64,000 bases of DNA from Polytrichum commune (GCA_950295325.1 OX485808.1:14572501-14636500); one strand, 5' to 3'. Shown: positions 1 to 13,851, counted from the first letter of the stretch. Notes: a model not told the origin generated them from the sequence alone. A program made the numbers and translations.

Positions 1-733
1 TTAAAATTTGTAGGAAAATACCTTCATAGAGACCCGATTGGAAAGCGGAGCATGATTCAAATCCCACATAGGCATGTATAGGACTCCACCTTCCACTCTC
101 ACACTTTCATATCCTCGAAATCTCTTTTAGGAATATCCGTACTCACAAACCATAGACGCTTGTGTTAAAATACTGTGACTTCCTTGACAAGTTCCTAAAT
201 TCTTTGGTCACGGATTGCACAATATTATATTACAAAATCCAAGTTCTCAATGCATTGCTATTCCAATGAAGAAATCCATGTGTAAGATTGAGAGCACACA
301 TAATGGAGAGAGAAATAGACAAATTTTGGGAACAATTGGAAGCACTTGCTTGGATAAGTTGCGCATAAGGGGCTCTATTGGATGGAAGGACGTTAAACCT
401 TCCCCCTATGAGCTTTCAAGGGAGGTGGATAGGAGGTGGGGTAGCCCCCAAAGAAGTTTCAAAATTTTCTGATGCCGATCGAAAAATGTTGCCCGCCCTG
501 CCCAACTTATAAAAAAAATAAAAAATAGAAAACATTGCCCTTGCGTTCTTGAAGGTTGCTTGTCCACAAAACTCGTCTTGAGTGCACTTCACCTTCAAAG
601 TCCAAAATCCAATATATATGTGCACTTCCACTTAGTAAATAAGCAAATGATTGAGATTTCATTTCCGGAGTGAAACCGTCAATAAAGCATGTTATTCACT
701 TGGAAGTCAAAAACATTACGAAACTCTCAATAG
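1..733. other. Intergenic, no gene seen
   Basis: AT-rich sequence. The open frames here are short, have no recognisable domain and no convincing splice context. I see no RNA gene or clear repeat structure in this stretch. Confidence 0.5.
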
Positions 734-1360
734 CATTGAGGTTATAATTTTGTGACTTACCATTTGAAAGGGTCCTTGTCATTCTAAAACAAAACTTATT
801 TTTCTATAATATTTTAGGTATTGCCTTCTACTTTCACAAGTATTCATAACATGCAAACTGATTAAGTGTGATTAAATATAATCAAGCTTATTTAGCCTAA
901 TTAAGCTTGATGGACCTAATTAACCCTAAGTAAATCAGAACTATGCTTACCAAACTACTTGAGCCTAAAAAATTCTAAAATGCGCTTTCTTGAATTAATT
1001 ATTATTTAAGTCAGAAATTAGAATTGATGAGCTTCATTACAATTGTTTAGGCTTTATTAGGCTTTATTAGGTTTAATGTGCTTACTTGCACTTAATGAAA
1101 CTTAATTACTTTGAATGTCTATGAATACTTGTAGAAACTTAGGCCTTGCGCTCAATTACGTGTAATTACGGTTATTTACGCTTGATTAAATTTAATCACA
1201 GTTAATTAGTTTGAATGAGTATGAGTACTTATGAACGTAGAAGGTATTACCTAAAATACCCGAAAACATGCATACTAAAAATAGAACGCTAATTTAAGTT
1301 CCAATTTAGAATGACAAAGACCCTTTCAAATGGTAAGTCACGACAATTGTAACCTCAATG
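734..1360. mobile_element. Element with long terminal inverted repeats (about 627 bp)
   Basis: The left end begins CATTGAGGTTA and the right end finishes TAACCTCAATG. The inverted match continues inward for roughly 120 bp on each side, including the shared block GACTTACCATTTGAAAGGGT and a block related to TAGGTA(T/A)T(G/A)CCTTCTAC. The interior is an AT-rich run of degenerate AATTAAGCTTGATTAA-like units. There is no coding capacity, so this is a non-autonomous DNA element. The long arms would suit a Mutator-like MITE, but I could not find a matching target duplication, so the superfamily is open. Confidence 0.6.
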
Positions 1361-3645
1361 AAATTGATTTTCAAAGTTTGGGAAGTCAAAAAGGCTGATG
1401 AGAGTGAATGTACATCAAGATGGTTTCAAACTAGCTAAATCTCTAGAGTGGCGGACTGTGATATCCTTCATGAGATAGAGGCTAATGTCAACTTGACGGT
1501 CCAATTGAAAGAAAGATTTGAGGCTCCCTAGAACTACATTCTCAAATAGTGATGCAAACTTATTTTTAATGGGGTTATATAGGGGACATTATAACACGAA
1601 ATGTGCCTCATTTTCAATAGCATTACAAGAGCACAAGTGGCACAATCTAGTATCTCTAGAGATAGGAATAGTCGTCCGTCATTCAATTTCAATGGCAAGT
1701 CTATGGTTCAAGGTGCAATAGGCAATAATGAATTGGCGTTGTAGTGGTTGTCAATGGTTGCTTCAAGTACAATCCATTTTCTTATTTGAGAAAATCCACA
1801 AGATGGAGGTTATCTAGTTTCTACCCTAAGAGATGGGAAGAGTTCCACTTTTTAGTAAAAATACCTCTTTGGTATCATCATATCGATGATGGGGTCGATT
1901 AGGGTTCGGTATTTGTCTTTTTTTGGATAGTATATCATCTTTGGGGTCTTTGTCATGGCAGAAAGCAAATTTTAATACCCGGAACAACGATGAAGGTGGG
2001 GAGAGTGATGGCAATGAGGATGTTTGGTTTGAGTTGTGCAATGCACATGCATATAATGGTGCATTTACATGCATAGAACCAATATGTCGCGATGGTGTTG
2101 CCTGAAGGGTTGGCTCCTGGAGGTGTCAACCCTCAATTTGTGCGAGGCCTTGGGGGTTGTGGTGGGATAGTAGGAACATCTGTATCAACCTACTACTTGG
2201 TTGTGGTGGGGCCCATCCTAATATTGTTGATTGTAAGGGTTAGTGCACTTATTGATCAACAAGTGGACCTAGGTGTCTATTTCGATGAAGTGGCGCAGGT
2301 GACATGTTACGGTGGGTTATTTCTCTCATCCAAGTCATACTTTGTTGTCGTCATCATGTGCACCACATTTAAGAGAACGACATTCTTCGAACTGACGTCC
2401 CCTTTGCACTGGTGCAATCACAAGTTTGCACTTGAACCACGTGGCTAGGGTATAATTCACTACTATCCGGATGCCAATCCCTTGATTCTTTTCGGTACGA
2501 GAAAGGAGTTATAACCCAATACTAGTGCTGATTAATCAAAATTCAAAATAATAGGATAAAATAAATCAAAATGAAACAAATGCTTTCACCGACGTGAATG
2601 TGAGCCCGCTAATCCTAGTATGTACAAGGATTTCCCGTTGTTACCATGAAAGGGTGTAGTAGTGCCTTGGAGGAGGCCCGACAAACAAAGTGGCATTTCA
2701 AATTTCTCACTCAGGAAGATGCTATTCCCCCACGTGTTCGTGTTCCGTCTTTGTTAGGTAGGCGCACTCGTAAAGCTTCCGTAAACGTGATTCTTGCTTC
2801 CCCGCTCTGGGTGCCTTTTTATCCAGGTAGGTTCCAACCAAACTCCTCCACACGGCAAAAAGTTGTGCCATAGCGTGGTCTCGTGGCCAAAACCAAGGAT
2901 GGAGACAAAGGTGGAACCATCCCTGCAGCATGTAACTTTTGTGCAGATTTAGAGACAGACAAGAATTGTGTCAACTAAGGAGGTACCAACTGCATTGAAT
3001 CTAGGTAAGTGAAGTTAAAGACTACCATGTCCCAGGCATGAGGTTTGGTCAATGCGGCGAGGAAAGTACTGATGAGATTTGGAAAGGAGTTTCTGACAAA
3101 CTGGTAGATCAGTGTATGTACTATACTTAAAGAGGTAAAGCATCTTGGACTTAAAAGCATGCACAGAGCAAACTTGTAAGGTAAGGTAAGGTAAGGTGCT
3201 TTCTGAGTCCTGACAAACCACATCCTGGCAATATTCAGATAATGATATTTGCAATTTGAGGAAATGTAAGGGGTTAAGTTATGGAGCCAATTGGTGTGTC
3301 TAAATGAACATCACCTGTGCTCTTGGCGGCGGCGCTTTGCAGTGGCTTCGCAGAGAAAGGACACTGCCATCGTGGTCAGGAAATGAAGCTATGGTACAGG
3401 TGCTACTACATCACCACCAAGGAAGCTGGTCAAAGGAGTTCATCGTCGCTACAAATACAATGTCGGTAGGAGAAGTTGAAATTATGTGTAGTTAGTTGTT
3501 GCTGCTCGGGTCTTGACATCTTCGGGTAAGAATTTGTACCCGACAGTTCCAATTTGCGGCAGGAAGACGAAGGGTTGCGCCCTACACATGTGCTGGCAAA
3601 TTTTGGTCTGAGATGGAAGACTGTCAGATGCGTCGTCGTTGCTTT
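1361..3645. other. Intergenic with a dispersed-repeat fragment
   Basis: No gene is recognised. Bases about 1375-1520 resemble about 45290-45440 in the same orientation (shared blocks such as GATGGTTTCAAAC and AATGTCAACTTGA), so both are copies of one dispersed repeat. The last few hundred bases before 3646 are the 3' flank of the CHUP1 gene and may hold its 3' UTR. Confidence 0.45.
3176..3197. repeat. (GTAAG)n microsatellite
   Basis: Four consecutive copies of the pentamer GTAAG plus a partial copy. Confidence 0.8.
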
Positions 3646-6600
3646 CTACCGTGCCTCAATTTGGGAAGAGCTTCGCTGCTGAGTAGGACTATCCTCTTGG
3701 AAGACAGGACTTCGCTTCTGGGAAGGAGGACTTTCCTGATGATAGGCTGTTGCACAGGCTCGGAGAGATTCGAAGGCTTTCATGCTCTCTGGGTCAAATC
3801 CTCCAGCAAACTGCACAAGGTGACGAGAGAAGATGTCATCAAGCATTGGGCATGAACGTTTCCCTCTAAACAGGTAGGGCCAGGGTTATTAGTGAGATAG
3901 GACAACCTAAACGAACAACCCCAAGCATGGTTTACTGTAATGGTGTTCAATGTGCCTGCCTATAAATAGACATACCAGCACATGCCCACCCAGGCCACCT
4001 CGGTGTCAGCGCAAGCGTCTCCCCAAGTAATATGCACAAATGCTACTTCCGGTAAATGTAACTCTGGCAGTGCTAATAGTGCAATAATGCTTTCAAAGTT
4101 CTAGTGTTGCACTATAAGATCTCTATGGTGAACTATGCTTGGGTTGGTCAACATGTGCTTCACGGCCGGGAAGTGCAGAGGACAATTTGGTTATGACTGG
4201 TTTGACATGGAAATGAGAAGTGTTGCAAATCTTGGGCTTATATACTGAACGAAAAGGGGGGCTACATTCCTAAGAATATGCCTGGAAGGACATGACAAGA
4301 AGGTAATTAACCCCCATAGAACATGAGCAACGAAAAGTTTCAACACTTGAAGAACCTGGAACCTTGAAGAGACAGTTGCACAGAAAGAAGTACCTGGTGG
4401 ACACGGAATGCAAATCGAACCCCTTGTAGTAACAAGAATTCACGTATAGGCTCCTTCATAGAATCCACATTCTTTAGCTCTGCTGCAACTCTTTTCATGT
4501 ATAGCTGGGCCAATCTTACAGACGCTACCTTGATCTGCACAGGCTCAACACGAAGATGCCTCACATCAGACGCTCCTTTCCAACAATTTTGTGTCTTTTC
4601 CATCTAGCTCCCATGAATCTGAGTTCCGTTCTACCTTTGTCAGAGAGTTTACGAAGTGTTACAGACTGAAAATACCTTGCCAACAACGCCAGAGTCGAGC
4701 GCCCACTGGGTGGGAATACTAAATTCCCTGTATCGAGCGATAGCCATGTCCCTTGTTCTCAATAGACCGTATACACCCTGCTCCACCCTGCAGCAATTCA
4801 ATGTTCGATGAGAAACTACGAATAAAAGTGGGTTTATGATGGTGATTATTGTGTTGCCAGTGGTCTTGTACAGCAGATGCATCTTAAAGCTAGAATGTGG
4901 CTGGCGAGCAATGAAATCCTCCATTCGCCATTACTGTGGGCCAACCTGTCCTAAAACCGAAGAACACGATATAGTACCCAAAGAACGCCTGAGGAACTCA
5001 AAAGGGGAAAAACTGGGCAGTATTTTGGGAAAATGCAGCTGACTCGCAGATTCAAATGAAGACATAAACATTATGAACAAAGCAACACTACACCTGGATG
5101 TAACAGGAAAACCTTAAGGGTGTACACTGTAAGAAACTTTTTCAGTCGGGTTTTGTGCACGCAAAATCCACTCCCTCAGAGTCAGTGCGCAACCCACGTA
5201 GTTGACTCATGCAGGCAACAGACCCTTCCAAAGTCAGACTAGGAGAAGACTTACTTCTCAAGGATGCTCAACATTTTCTTCAAAGCCTTCTCACAAGGCA
5301 CGGCTGGGTTGTCTTCAAAAAGAGAGAGTTCCTCGAGAAGTTTCATCAAATCTTTGTACTCAAAGGCAGCTTCACGAATAGCGTCAGCCTTGCCTTCTGG
5401 CCAGTCAAAGTGCTTTAGAACTGCTCTTTCATCGACCTGATCGCAAAACAGGGCACACATTATTAAATCTTGATTGCAATACGAAATTTTGTGCTTAGCT
5501 TATCAGACACACCCATCAAAACCCAAGTTCTTCAACAAAACATTTTGAATATGCGAGAAAGATTTCGATCTGAGGATAAGGAAATATACCTATTCTAAAA
5601 GAGCGACAAGGAAATACGTACCAAGAAAGAAAGCTCCTCATCAAGCCAATTGACAAAGGCCACAACGTCGTCAATGTTGGTGTACACGGCTGCTCTCACT
5701 TCGGCGGCCAATGCCATCACAAATTCTCCTTGCGTTTCAACGTCCGCCTTGATCTGCGCATCGTGCAATCAATTTCAGCCCATCAATATCAACCGGCCAT
5801 TTCTTAATATCCGTCCCCAAACAATGACTTCCAGCAAGGTAACCGAACAAGGTAAATGGAGGACACAAAATTTAAGAACGGTCGAGAGCAATGTAATTTC
5901 AGGAGCATATTTTCTGGGATGAAATAGATACCCGAAAATGGAAACTACTCAAAATGCTACAAAATGAAGGGCAACAGCCATCGGACACTTACAGCTAGCA
6001 GGTATGCCGACCGATTCTCAATCTCACCAATCATGTGATCGTGAGCATTGACTGTAATGTCACCTGTAGTCGCATCACTTCCGTTATTCTTTCCTTCACG
6101 TTTCATCATTGTCTGATAAAGCTGAACAACCTCAGGAGCTCTATGCATGTTGTCGAAATGTTTGCCTTGCACTCTTCTGAGCTCTTTGAATGGTGGTGGA
6201 GGAGGGGGTGGCGGTGCTCCAGCTGCCCCACGAGGAGGTGGTGGAGGTGGTGGTGGAGGAGGAGCACCAGCTTCGGTAACCCCTCTCAATTGAGGAGAAC
6301 CCGCTAGGCTGGGCTCTGAGGGAGTTGGCTTCGGAGGGGGAGTCGGCTTTCGCAAAGCCCTCTTCTCCACTTCAGTTGCACTAAGAGGTTTGGAGATGAA
6401 ATTTGCACCTCCTGACGTTGGCTCAGATTCGTCGATTTGATTGTCTCCATAGGTTTCGAGCGTGCTTTTTCGAGGCCACTTCGAACTCATCACTCTTTCC
6501 CTCTCCGCCTGAACCTTTTCCTTGATGGACTGCTCCCTCTCGACGGCTGCATTATGTCTGTCTTTGAAGGCTGGATATCTTCCTGAAAATTCTGGTGGAA

Positions 6601-9600
6601 CAGACTTTGCAATAATTTGGAAGGAAGCTGCAATGCCGTTGAATCCGTCTTTATCTAGTGATGATTTCCTTGTTCGGACGGGAGTAAGACTATACGGAGA
6701 GTTCGTATTGGACCTGGATGACCTTGTACCAGGTGATGATAAGGCAGATTGGGATCGAGGGGAAGAAAACCCTAATTCTGGATCGGAGGGATTAGTCCCG
6801 TAAGTTACTATCTCAACTCCATCGCTTGCATTTCTCAATATCAGGGCCTCCAAAGGCGGCTTTAGTGTTGAGAGGCTCTTGCGGCGAATAGTGAATTCGC
6901 TACTCACTCTTGGGCTCCTATCTCGATCCATCGATGGAGTTGCACTCGAAATATCTGATCCGTCCTCTTTTTTATTTGACCAAGATTTTAGGCGCTGTAT
7001 TAGGCTAGGCCTCCTCATTCGTCCCGACCCCGTCACCGATCCCATTTCAGATAAGGCTTCACTGCTCTCACCGTGAGCTGAGGTATCAGATGAAGTACTC
7101 TCGTCGCTTTCCATCTGCTCTTTCGAAAGAATGGCGAGGTTATCCTGAGGGCCTGCGTACTGCACCATGAGCTTCTTGGCCTTCTCTTGCGACTTCGGAC
7201 TCAAACTTTTGTTGAGATTCACGGCACTTTTCTTTCCTCCAGATGCTTGAAAATTACGCAGCTCGTACCGGAGGCAAGCATTCACCCATCGGAGATAGAC
7301 AAGCTCCTCTACTTCAGTGAATCTTTCATTTTGAAGACCTTCAACCTGCCTATTTAGATCCTCGTTCACGTGCCGCAAACCTGCCAATTGGGCATCTGCT
7401 TCAGCAAGAATATCCTCCTGCAGTTCAATTGAGGGCAGAATTGATTAAAGATGTCCAGTTCCTGCCCAAGAATCTAACGGCAATCGGGCGTCGAGTCTAA
7501 CAAACATAGAACTGGCACTTATAGGACAAAGCTAGGGAAATGGGCCTAATTATTTGTTTCCTGACACTTCCCAAAAAGTTTGAGTACTGCAAAATTTCAT
7601 AGAGAATGTCCTACGCAGGAGCCCTAATTAGAGGTCAAATATTCAACGTCAGTAAACGAAACCTAATCACAACGGCTGAAGAGACGAAAGAGCTGAATTA
7701 CTAGCACATTCAAACATTCAAAGTATCATCAAGAGTCAGTTTACCTACCTGTATTCTGTTGAGCAAGTATTCATTATCTGTTTCCGCTGCAGTCAATTTA
7801 ACAGTAACTTCTCTTTTCTGATGTTGCAACTCCTTGATAGTGCGTCTCAACTCGACCACCTCAACCTCAAGTTCTCGCAAATTTTGCAACTTATCTTCGG
7901 TATCAAAGTTCCGCCTATTACTTTCCTCTTTTTCTTCCTGTACATCGACCAACTTCTGCTTCAACTTCAACAGTTCCAAATTAGCATCTTCATGATCACT
8001 ACTAATCTGTAATCGAAGCTCCTTGTTACGTGTACGGGACTCCTCCAGATCCTTTCGCACTATTGTTACAGTTGCGGCTTCTTCTGACAATTTAGTTGCC
8101 CTCGCCTCCAAGGCTGCAATACGAGCCTTCAGCTTTGCATTTTGAGCATTCTTCTCTTCCATCAAGCGTTCACATTCAGAAAAATCCAGCTGTAGCTCAT
8201 CCAACTGCAAACTTCTCTGCTTCAATTCGTTATCCACTTTAACAAGATCATTTTCCAATTTTAGTATCTGTGCCGTTTTGTCCTCCAATTGTCTCTGAAG
8301 ATTCACGTACTTTTCTTCTCCTTCTCTACCTTGTTCTTGAAGTTCAAGCAACTTTCCCTCCAGGAACGTTTCGTTGTCCTTCATATTCTTCATCATTTCC
8401 TTCAGAGCATGAAGCTCCGCAACGTCATTTGCAAGGCCGTCAACATAATCGCCAAACAGATAATCGGGCCCTTCCGGGAACCAGTCTGAAGCATCCGATG
8501 CTGCGCACGACATGATTTGAAGATCTTCTCCATCAGTGCCACAATCTCCAGTATGATGAGGTCTTCGAGCAGGGCTCGGGGATCTTCTACTTCCATATTT
8601 TCCTTCACTTCTGTTTTTCAGGCTCCCTGTCTGCAGAGAAGTAACACCAGCTTCTTCACTTCCTTCTGTGAGTTGACTCGGATCCACCTTGTGTGCAATA
8701 TCTGCAACGCCATCGCCATCACTACCGTGGTCATGTCCTGAAGTCGTTTCCAAGCTCACATTCAAATCCGCGAGCTCGTTTGAGTGCACGAGATCATCGA
8801 ATTCAGGTAGCAACAGATCTTTGTCCCTGTCTTCACTGCTGTCTAGAAATTTTATTTCTGCAGATGCTGCTGAGTCGACTCTTTTAACTTCTTCCGGCTG
8901 CTTAATTTCATCCACAAGAGCGAGTTAATATTTGTTTTAAAGGTTTAAGTGAGTTTTGCATCGCAAATAAATTGAAATTTCAGAAACGATGGAAATCTCC
9001 AGCAAAAGTCTAGTAATACCTGCTTGCAACACCTTCGTATTCTACAAGAGGCGTCAGAGTCTGACACTGGACATATTAATTGCATCGAACTTGGATTACC
9101 AGAAACATAGACCAAGATATCACATACCGGCGTTTTCTGCTGGGTGACGAGAGGGTCAAATTTTGGCTCCTCCTCAACTGGCAAGTTATCCTCCTTTGAA
9201 AGCGCTCCATCATCTGAAATATTAACCAACAGCCCGCAGTGTTGATGTCAATTGCAATTCTCATCAACACAACGGGATATACGAATTCCCTAAACCACCG
9301 AGGGAAGACGATGACGACATGGCAATTTTCTGACAATTTGTGGTGCGTGTTCTTCGCAAGCCTGCTCTGCACTAAAATCATCCCATCGACTGTGACTTAG
9401 TCACTAGAAGCAAGAAGAAGTACCGATATTTTGAGGCACGGAACTACTAAAATCTGTCGTTTAAAGTGACTCTTATCAGAAACATGAAGTTGCGCGGTGT
9501 CCGCAATTCGACCAGGAGGAGAATCGGAAGCTTGTCACTCATTTGTGTATCCTTCAATAGATTTCAGAATCCGTTTCGGCGAATCAATGCGGTTGTTAAA

Positions 9601-9802
9601 CAACACTGATTGTGCTGAAGTGAGTAGTAACCTTATAAATTTTGTACTTGTAAGAGACAGAAATTGAAAGGACTCGGAAAGCATCAAAACTCGAAGTGAA
9701 CGAACCTTTAATTGCGTGATGATGATGCTTCTTGCTCTTGAGTTGCCGAAATCTGATCACGGCGAGCGAGCATGTCACCAGGATGCCCACCCGCACTATC
9801 AT
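3646..9802 (-). CDS. CHUP1: CHUP1, chloroplast-positioning actin-binding protein (9 exons)
   Basis: CHUP1 sits on the chloroplast outer envelope and links chloroplasts to actin for light-driven movement. Exons: 9706-9802, 9128-9213, 7749-8900, 5993-7417, 5622-5753, 5255-5436, 4676-4787, 4394-4534, 3646-3810. All junctions have GT/AG and keep phase, giving about 1,163 residues; the Arabidopsis protein has about 1,000. In order: an N-terminal hydrophobic anchor (MIVRVGILVTCSLAVIRF), an acidic stretch, a long coiled coil (about residues 220-490), the conserved block VEELVYLRWVNACLRYEL, a basic Ser-rich region, a proline-rich motif (about 828-855) and the conserved C-terminal domain with HFDWPEGKADAIREAAFEY, LLRTRDMAIARYREF and EFLLLQGVRFAFRVHQ. 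The start ATG precedes the hydrophobic anchor, as in known CHUP1. The right edge of exon 3 could instead be 8897. Nothing in it looks broken. Confidence 0.95.
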
Positions 9803-12105
9803 GTGGAGCTCCAGTGTGTTCTTTAATTATCACACATTGTGCAGCGTCCACTATTCCACCGAAAACCTTGCGCTCGCTCTGTAAACACTTAAGAACTGGT
9901 ACATGTTGCAAACAAGCATATTATCCGTTTCGTGAAGGGACGGAAACAGACAGAGTATCGGCTAGTAATCTGTTTCTGTAATGTGTCATCTTCTTCTACG
10001 CTAAACTATTCCAATTCGCCATCTCAACAAGACATCGTTGAATCAGGTGTGCGTAAGCGAAGTTTCTGCACATCTGTAGATATATACACTGGTGCAATTT
10101 CTCTAGGTGTTCTCTAAGCGTGAGAATTTTGCTGGAAAATTTCTTGAGCAACTTCGTAGGTCGATTCGATTACCGGAAACATTCAATTCAGCCTCTCCAT
10201 TGACATTAGGTGGATTTCAAGTTAGAACTACAAACACAATCAAACTACCTTGTGACGTTCATGAGGATAATAACCACTTCAAAGAGAGAGGCTCCCCACG
10301 ACTCTCCTATGGAGTCTCTCTACAGCTGCCAATTTTCAAAGCGGACACGATTGTTTCTGCCATATCCTCCCATTGATTCCTGGCATGGAGGTTCAAACTG
10401 CGCCTTGTAGACGAAAAGAGAATGAAACATTGGCTGCAGAGAAGCATTGGCCAAATCCATTTGTGCCTTGACGCTCTACAGGAAAACAACTTGCGGGCTC
10501 CTCCGTTTCAAGTAATCTGAAATTCGTGGAACTCGTGTCCAGCCTCCGCGGTCCTACTGTGTTGTGTTGAGGTGTTCCTGGTCCTCACCGAACTGCGAAA
10601 GGTGACATAAGGTGGCGGGAGATAAGGAAACCAAAGGAGATGAGGTAGGACCTTTCGCTGTTGCCAAGCCGTTTAGCTTTGGCGACGCAGCTACGTGGGG
10701 CGCACAAGTAGGTGGTTCTCTTATTATTTTTATCCAGGACTCTTATTAGATTGAATTTAGAAAATCACCAGTAGGTATGCCTGCTGTAAGTACTGTGGCA
10801 AGAATTTGCATTGAGATTTTACAAGCCAAGAACTAACTCGGTATTTTCCTGAAGGCATATATTAGGCGGAAAGTGATACTGAGCATCTACTTTTAGCCAT
10901 TCCGCATTCCGGGGTACCGTCAGGTCTATCACCAAATGCTGGAAGATAAATCGCACGCTTGCCGATTAATTAGACTCTGCAGGCCAATGAATTACAAGTA
11001 TAATAACGTACAAGCGACAAGCAGTTCCTTAGCCTTGTCAAAATCCAAGATAGAATACCTACAGGTAAAGTTGTGCTCATGTCGGGTCCGGTCTCCGGAG
11101 GCCAAATTGTCTAACATTACCGGCAGTAAAATTTGGACCGATCGAGCAACAAACAAATTTCCCTCCTGCTTGCCTTACACGTCACATTTTGCAGCGACAG
11201 CGACACAGCAGCGAGTAGTCAACAGTGAAGGTTCCATAGCGGAGCCAAAATTCTTTGACATAGACTTATAAGAATCAGTCGCTCTCTATTACACCTGCCA
11301 GAAAGATAATTCACCCCAGTTGCCTGCAAGACTCTAATAAGCTCATATCTGATGCGACAACTTATTCAACCGCAATCACTGCAAAAAGTGAGGTAATTAA
11401 CTCGGAGACAACGACAACCTCATGTTGACTCCAAAGCAGGGCAAAAAGTAGCCAGTGAGCAAGCACTATCCAAATTAATAACGGAGGAATCACAGACGAC
11501 TGCTACAAAGCATGGGAAGCTTAGAATTGGCTGAATTGCAATCAGCCTCATCTGAACGATTGCTCCACCTCCGACAAACCAGCAGGAGCAGCAGCCAGCC
11601 TCCGTGAATCTCCAGATTCCTCTCCATCTGTGTATCAATGCATACTAATCGCTCGTGCGCATTGGAACGAGATTTCGTCGCACCAAGATTTTTTTGCATT
11701 CCATCACGAGATTTGCATGGATTTTTTTAATAAGATTAAGATAGGTCCGTCATACGTTGAAGATTTTAGCAATAAGCGAGCGCAAGTGGGAGACGGAGAC
11801 AAGTGTTTCCAGAATTCGGGGCTCCGGCAACCAATTTGGTGGAGTTTCGCACAGGATTGGCAATCGTCCTCCACCTGCCCTCCGCTCTTTCGTCCCGGGT
11901 ATCTCGACGGGTATCGGGGGCAGTGTCTACATGGCGTCCGGGTGTTCGGCGAGGTATTACGACCAGCACGCAACGTGTAAAAATGGCGCTGGAAAGTGCA
12001 TCGCTCTCTCTACGTGTCACCCGGGTATTGGACTGGTGAGAGGAAACTCCGTCTACGTGGAAGGAAATATATAAGAAATGATTCGGTGAAGTGGAAAGAT
12101 ATCTA
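9803..12105. other. CHUP1 upstream region, no coding gene assigned
   Basis: This stretch is less AT-rich than the repeat DNA and lies upstream of the CHUP1 start. Short overlapping frames on both strands show no domain. A TATATA run at about 12068-12073 could serve minus-strand transcription, which would imply a long, probably spliced CHUP1 leader. That is only a suggestion. It ends where the CACTAAAT-type repeats begin. Confidence 0.35.
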
Positions 12106-12235
12106 GGTACACTAAATATCTAATTTAGTGTGGCCCACACTATTCATCATCGACCAACACTATTTGTTTTGCAAGCATTGGGTGACAACTAGAGTGGGTG
12201 TCACATGGCACTGGGTGTCACTCAGTACAAAAATT

Positions 12236-12960
12236 AGCCTTCAGTAATTTTCAGGTTGGCTAAATAGTGCATGCTTCGGGAATTATTACCGCCCTCACTA
12301 ATTGGGATAATCAATGTAGTGAACATGACATCACATTGACTTCGGTTTTGATTAGATAGTTTGGTTGTAAAAGAAGAATGACCACTATTGTATTGATCTA
12401 GTCCTACAACTTCAATAATGACATACTTAGGGTTAATTTCCATGTAGGTTGCTCGCCCACTAAATTCTAGTGGACATGTGAATTCCACCAGGCCAAAGCC
12501 CTACCTTCTCTTGTCAGCAAGTTCTGATGAAATATTGTCATGGATGACTGAAATGTAGATGGAAAATCACTTGGTAAGTGATAGTAATTGCAACAATGTA
12601 AATCTATAATTCCCCCGAAAAAATTAGGAGGAATGACATATAATGTTCGGTTAACATTTAGTGTTGGTGACACTACACCGCAGTTTACAACTAGAATTGG
12701 TGACACTAAGTATCATATTTATTGTATTACTTTCAAGGAATATTTCCAACTATTGGTACTCTCAATGAATAGAGTTGCTATAAATAGTTTTTGAGTGAAT
12801 AATGCTAGTATAAGCAATGCTTCTTAGATCTTTTGTTGGACACTGATTTCATAGTGTGAAGAAATTTAGTATCACCTTCACTAATTTCCCACACTCACTA
12901 TTAGCCCTCCCTCACTAGTTGGGATAATCAATGTAGTTTCTATGACAAATAAAATTACTT
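12236..12960. repeat. Dispersed repeat family, copy 1 (with nested insertion)
   Basis: Blocks such as AAATTTAGTATCACC, TAATTTCCCACACTCACTA and TTGGGATAATCAATGTAGT recur at about 48870-49520 and 53640-53970. The copy appears split by a unit at about 12480-12722 that is a minus-orientation copy of the sequence at 30651-30905. No coding capacity is seen. Confidence 0.55.
12480..12722 (-). repeat. Copy of the CACTAAAT-related dispersed repeat
   Basis: The reverse complement matches 30651-30905 over most of its length, including TATAGATTTACA, CATGACAATATTTCATCA and GGTAGGG(C/T)TTTGGCC. A shorter relative lies at about 23270-23395. It shares the terminal CACTAAATAT-like motif with the elements at 13982 and 47113. 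Confidence 0.6.
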
Positions 12961-13252
12961 AAAATCTTCCGTTTCTTTCTTACCATGAAGTCCACAACAA
13001 AACAATCACATAATTTGAGTGAATTTGTTATGTTTTTCTCAAATGGTTGTGTCCAAAGAGACACATCTTTTTTTCCTCAATTCCTTATTGAAATATCCAT
13101 AGTCTCTTGTAGTTATTGGCACGAGCAAATGTTTTCAAGTGGCACCATTCCCAGGCAAATATGAAAGGGTGAAAATCTAGAGTCCAAGGCTCACTGTGAC
13201 CAAACTCTCCAAGAAATTCACCAGAGGCGTTTGACCACGTGACTAATTATCT

Positions 13253-13460
13253 GTCAAGTACAAAGACGATTTTACGGCCGGGAATCGAACCGCCAACCAC
13301 TCCTTTCGGTTTGGGTACCTTTCCACTATCATCCAGCAGTTTAAGGTCATCTCGGACCAACCTTTACAACCTTTCAACACATGAAGGTCATTATGAAAAC
13401 TTCAAGACACGACTTCATCTAGTCCTTGTGACTTGGTCTTCCGAAATCAGCCTCTTTGCC
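13253..13460 (-). mobile_element. tRNA-headed SINE-like copy 1
   Basis: Read on the minus strand, an A-box-like GATAGTGGAAAGGTACC (+ strand 13314-13330) is followed by a B-box GGTTCGATTCCCGG (+ strand 13278-13291), with tRNA-like spacing. A second copy starts at 14331. The structure is a tRNA-derived head, not a functional tRNA: I could not fold an acceptor stem. Confidence 0.6.
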
Positions 13461-13825
13461 TTGTCAACACTATTTGAACAACCCAAAATGTATCCATGAA
13501 CAAAGTATAATCCTCACTCCTTTCCAAAATAAGTTGTTGCGACTAAGACTAAAAATGTCTAGTGGAGAGAGATTGCTCACCAAGCAACAACACCGGGTTA
13601 TGAGGTTGTTGAATGGTGGGCTCGAAATGGACCAATTCATACCAAATTTAATGTAAACTTGTGGATGACTATCTATTTATTTTTTGGTTTTTTTTTGGAA
13701 AGAATTGAAATGACTTCATAAAGCCGAAGTGGAGAGAACAAAAACCCCCCCTTAGTTTGAATTTGAGAGGATGAGTCGACAAGGTTGGTAGTCGAGGGGG
13801 AAAGGGGGGGGGGTCAACTTCCATA

Positions 13826-13851
13826 CATAAATAAATAAATAAATAAATAAC
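13826..13851. repeat. (AAAT)n microsatellite
   Basis: About six AAAT units in a row, downstream of a G-rich run. Confidence 0.8.

Noticed and set aside
2092-2448. 118-codon plus-strand frame
   Set aside because: No recognisable domain and no splice partners; it lies in repeat-like intergenic DNA.
6035-6307. Trp/Arg-rich plus-strand frame
   Set aside because: It is the antisense of the CHUP1 proline-rich exon.
7821-8928. Several plus-strand frames of 60-80 codons
   Set aside because: They lie antisense to the CHUP1 coiled-coil exon and show no family features.
11630-12074. Overlapping 80-116 codon frames on both strands
   Set aside because: Frames on both strands are open because the segment is GC-rich; none resembles a known protein.
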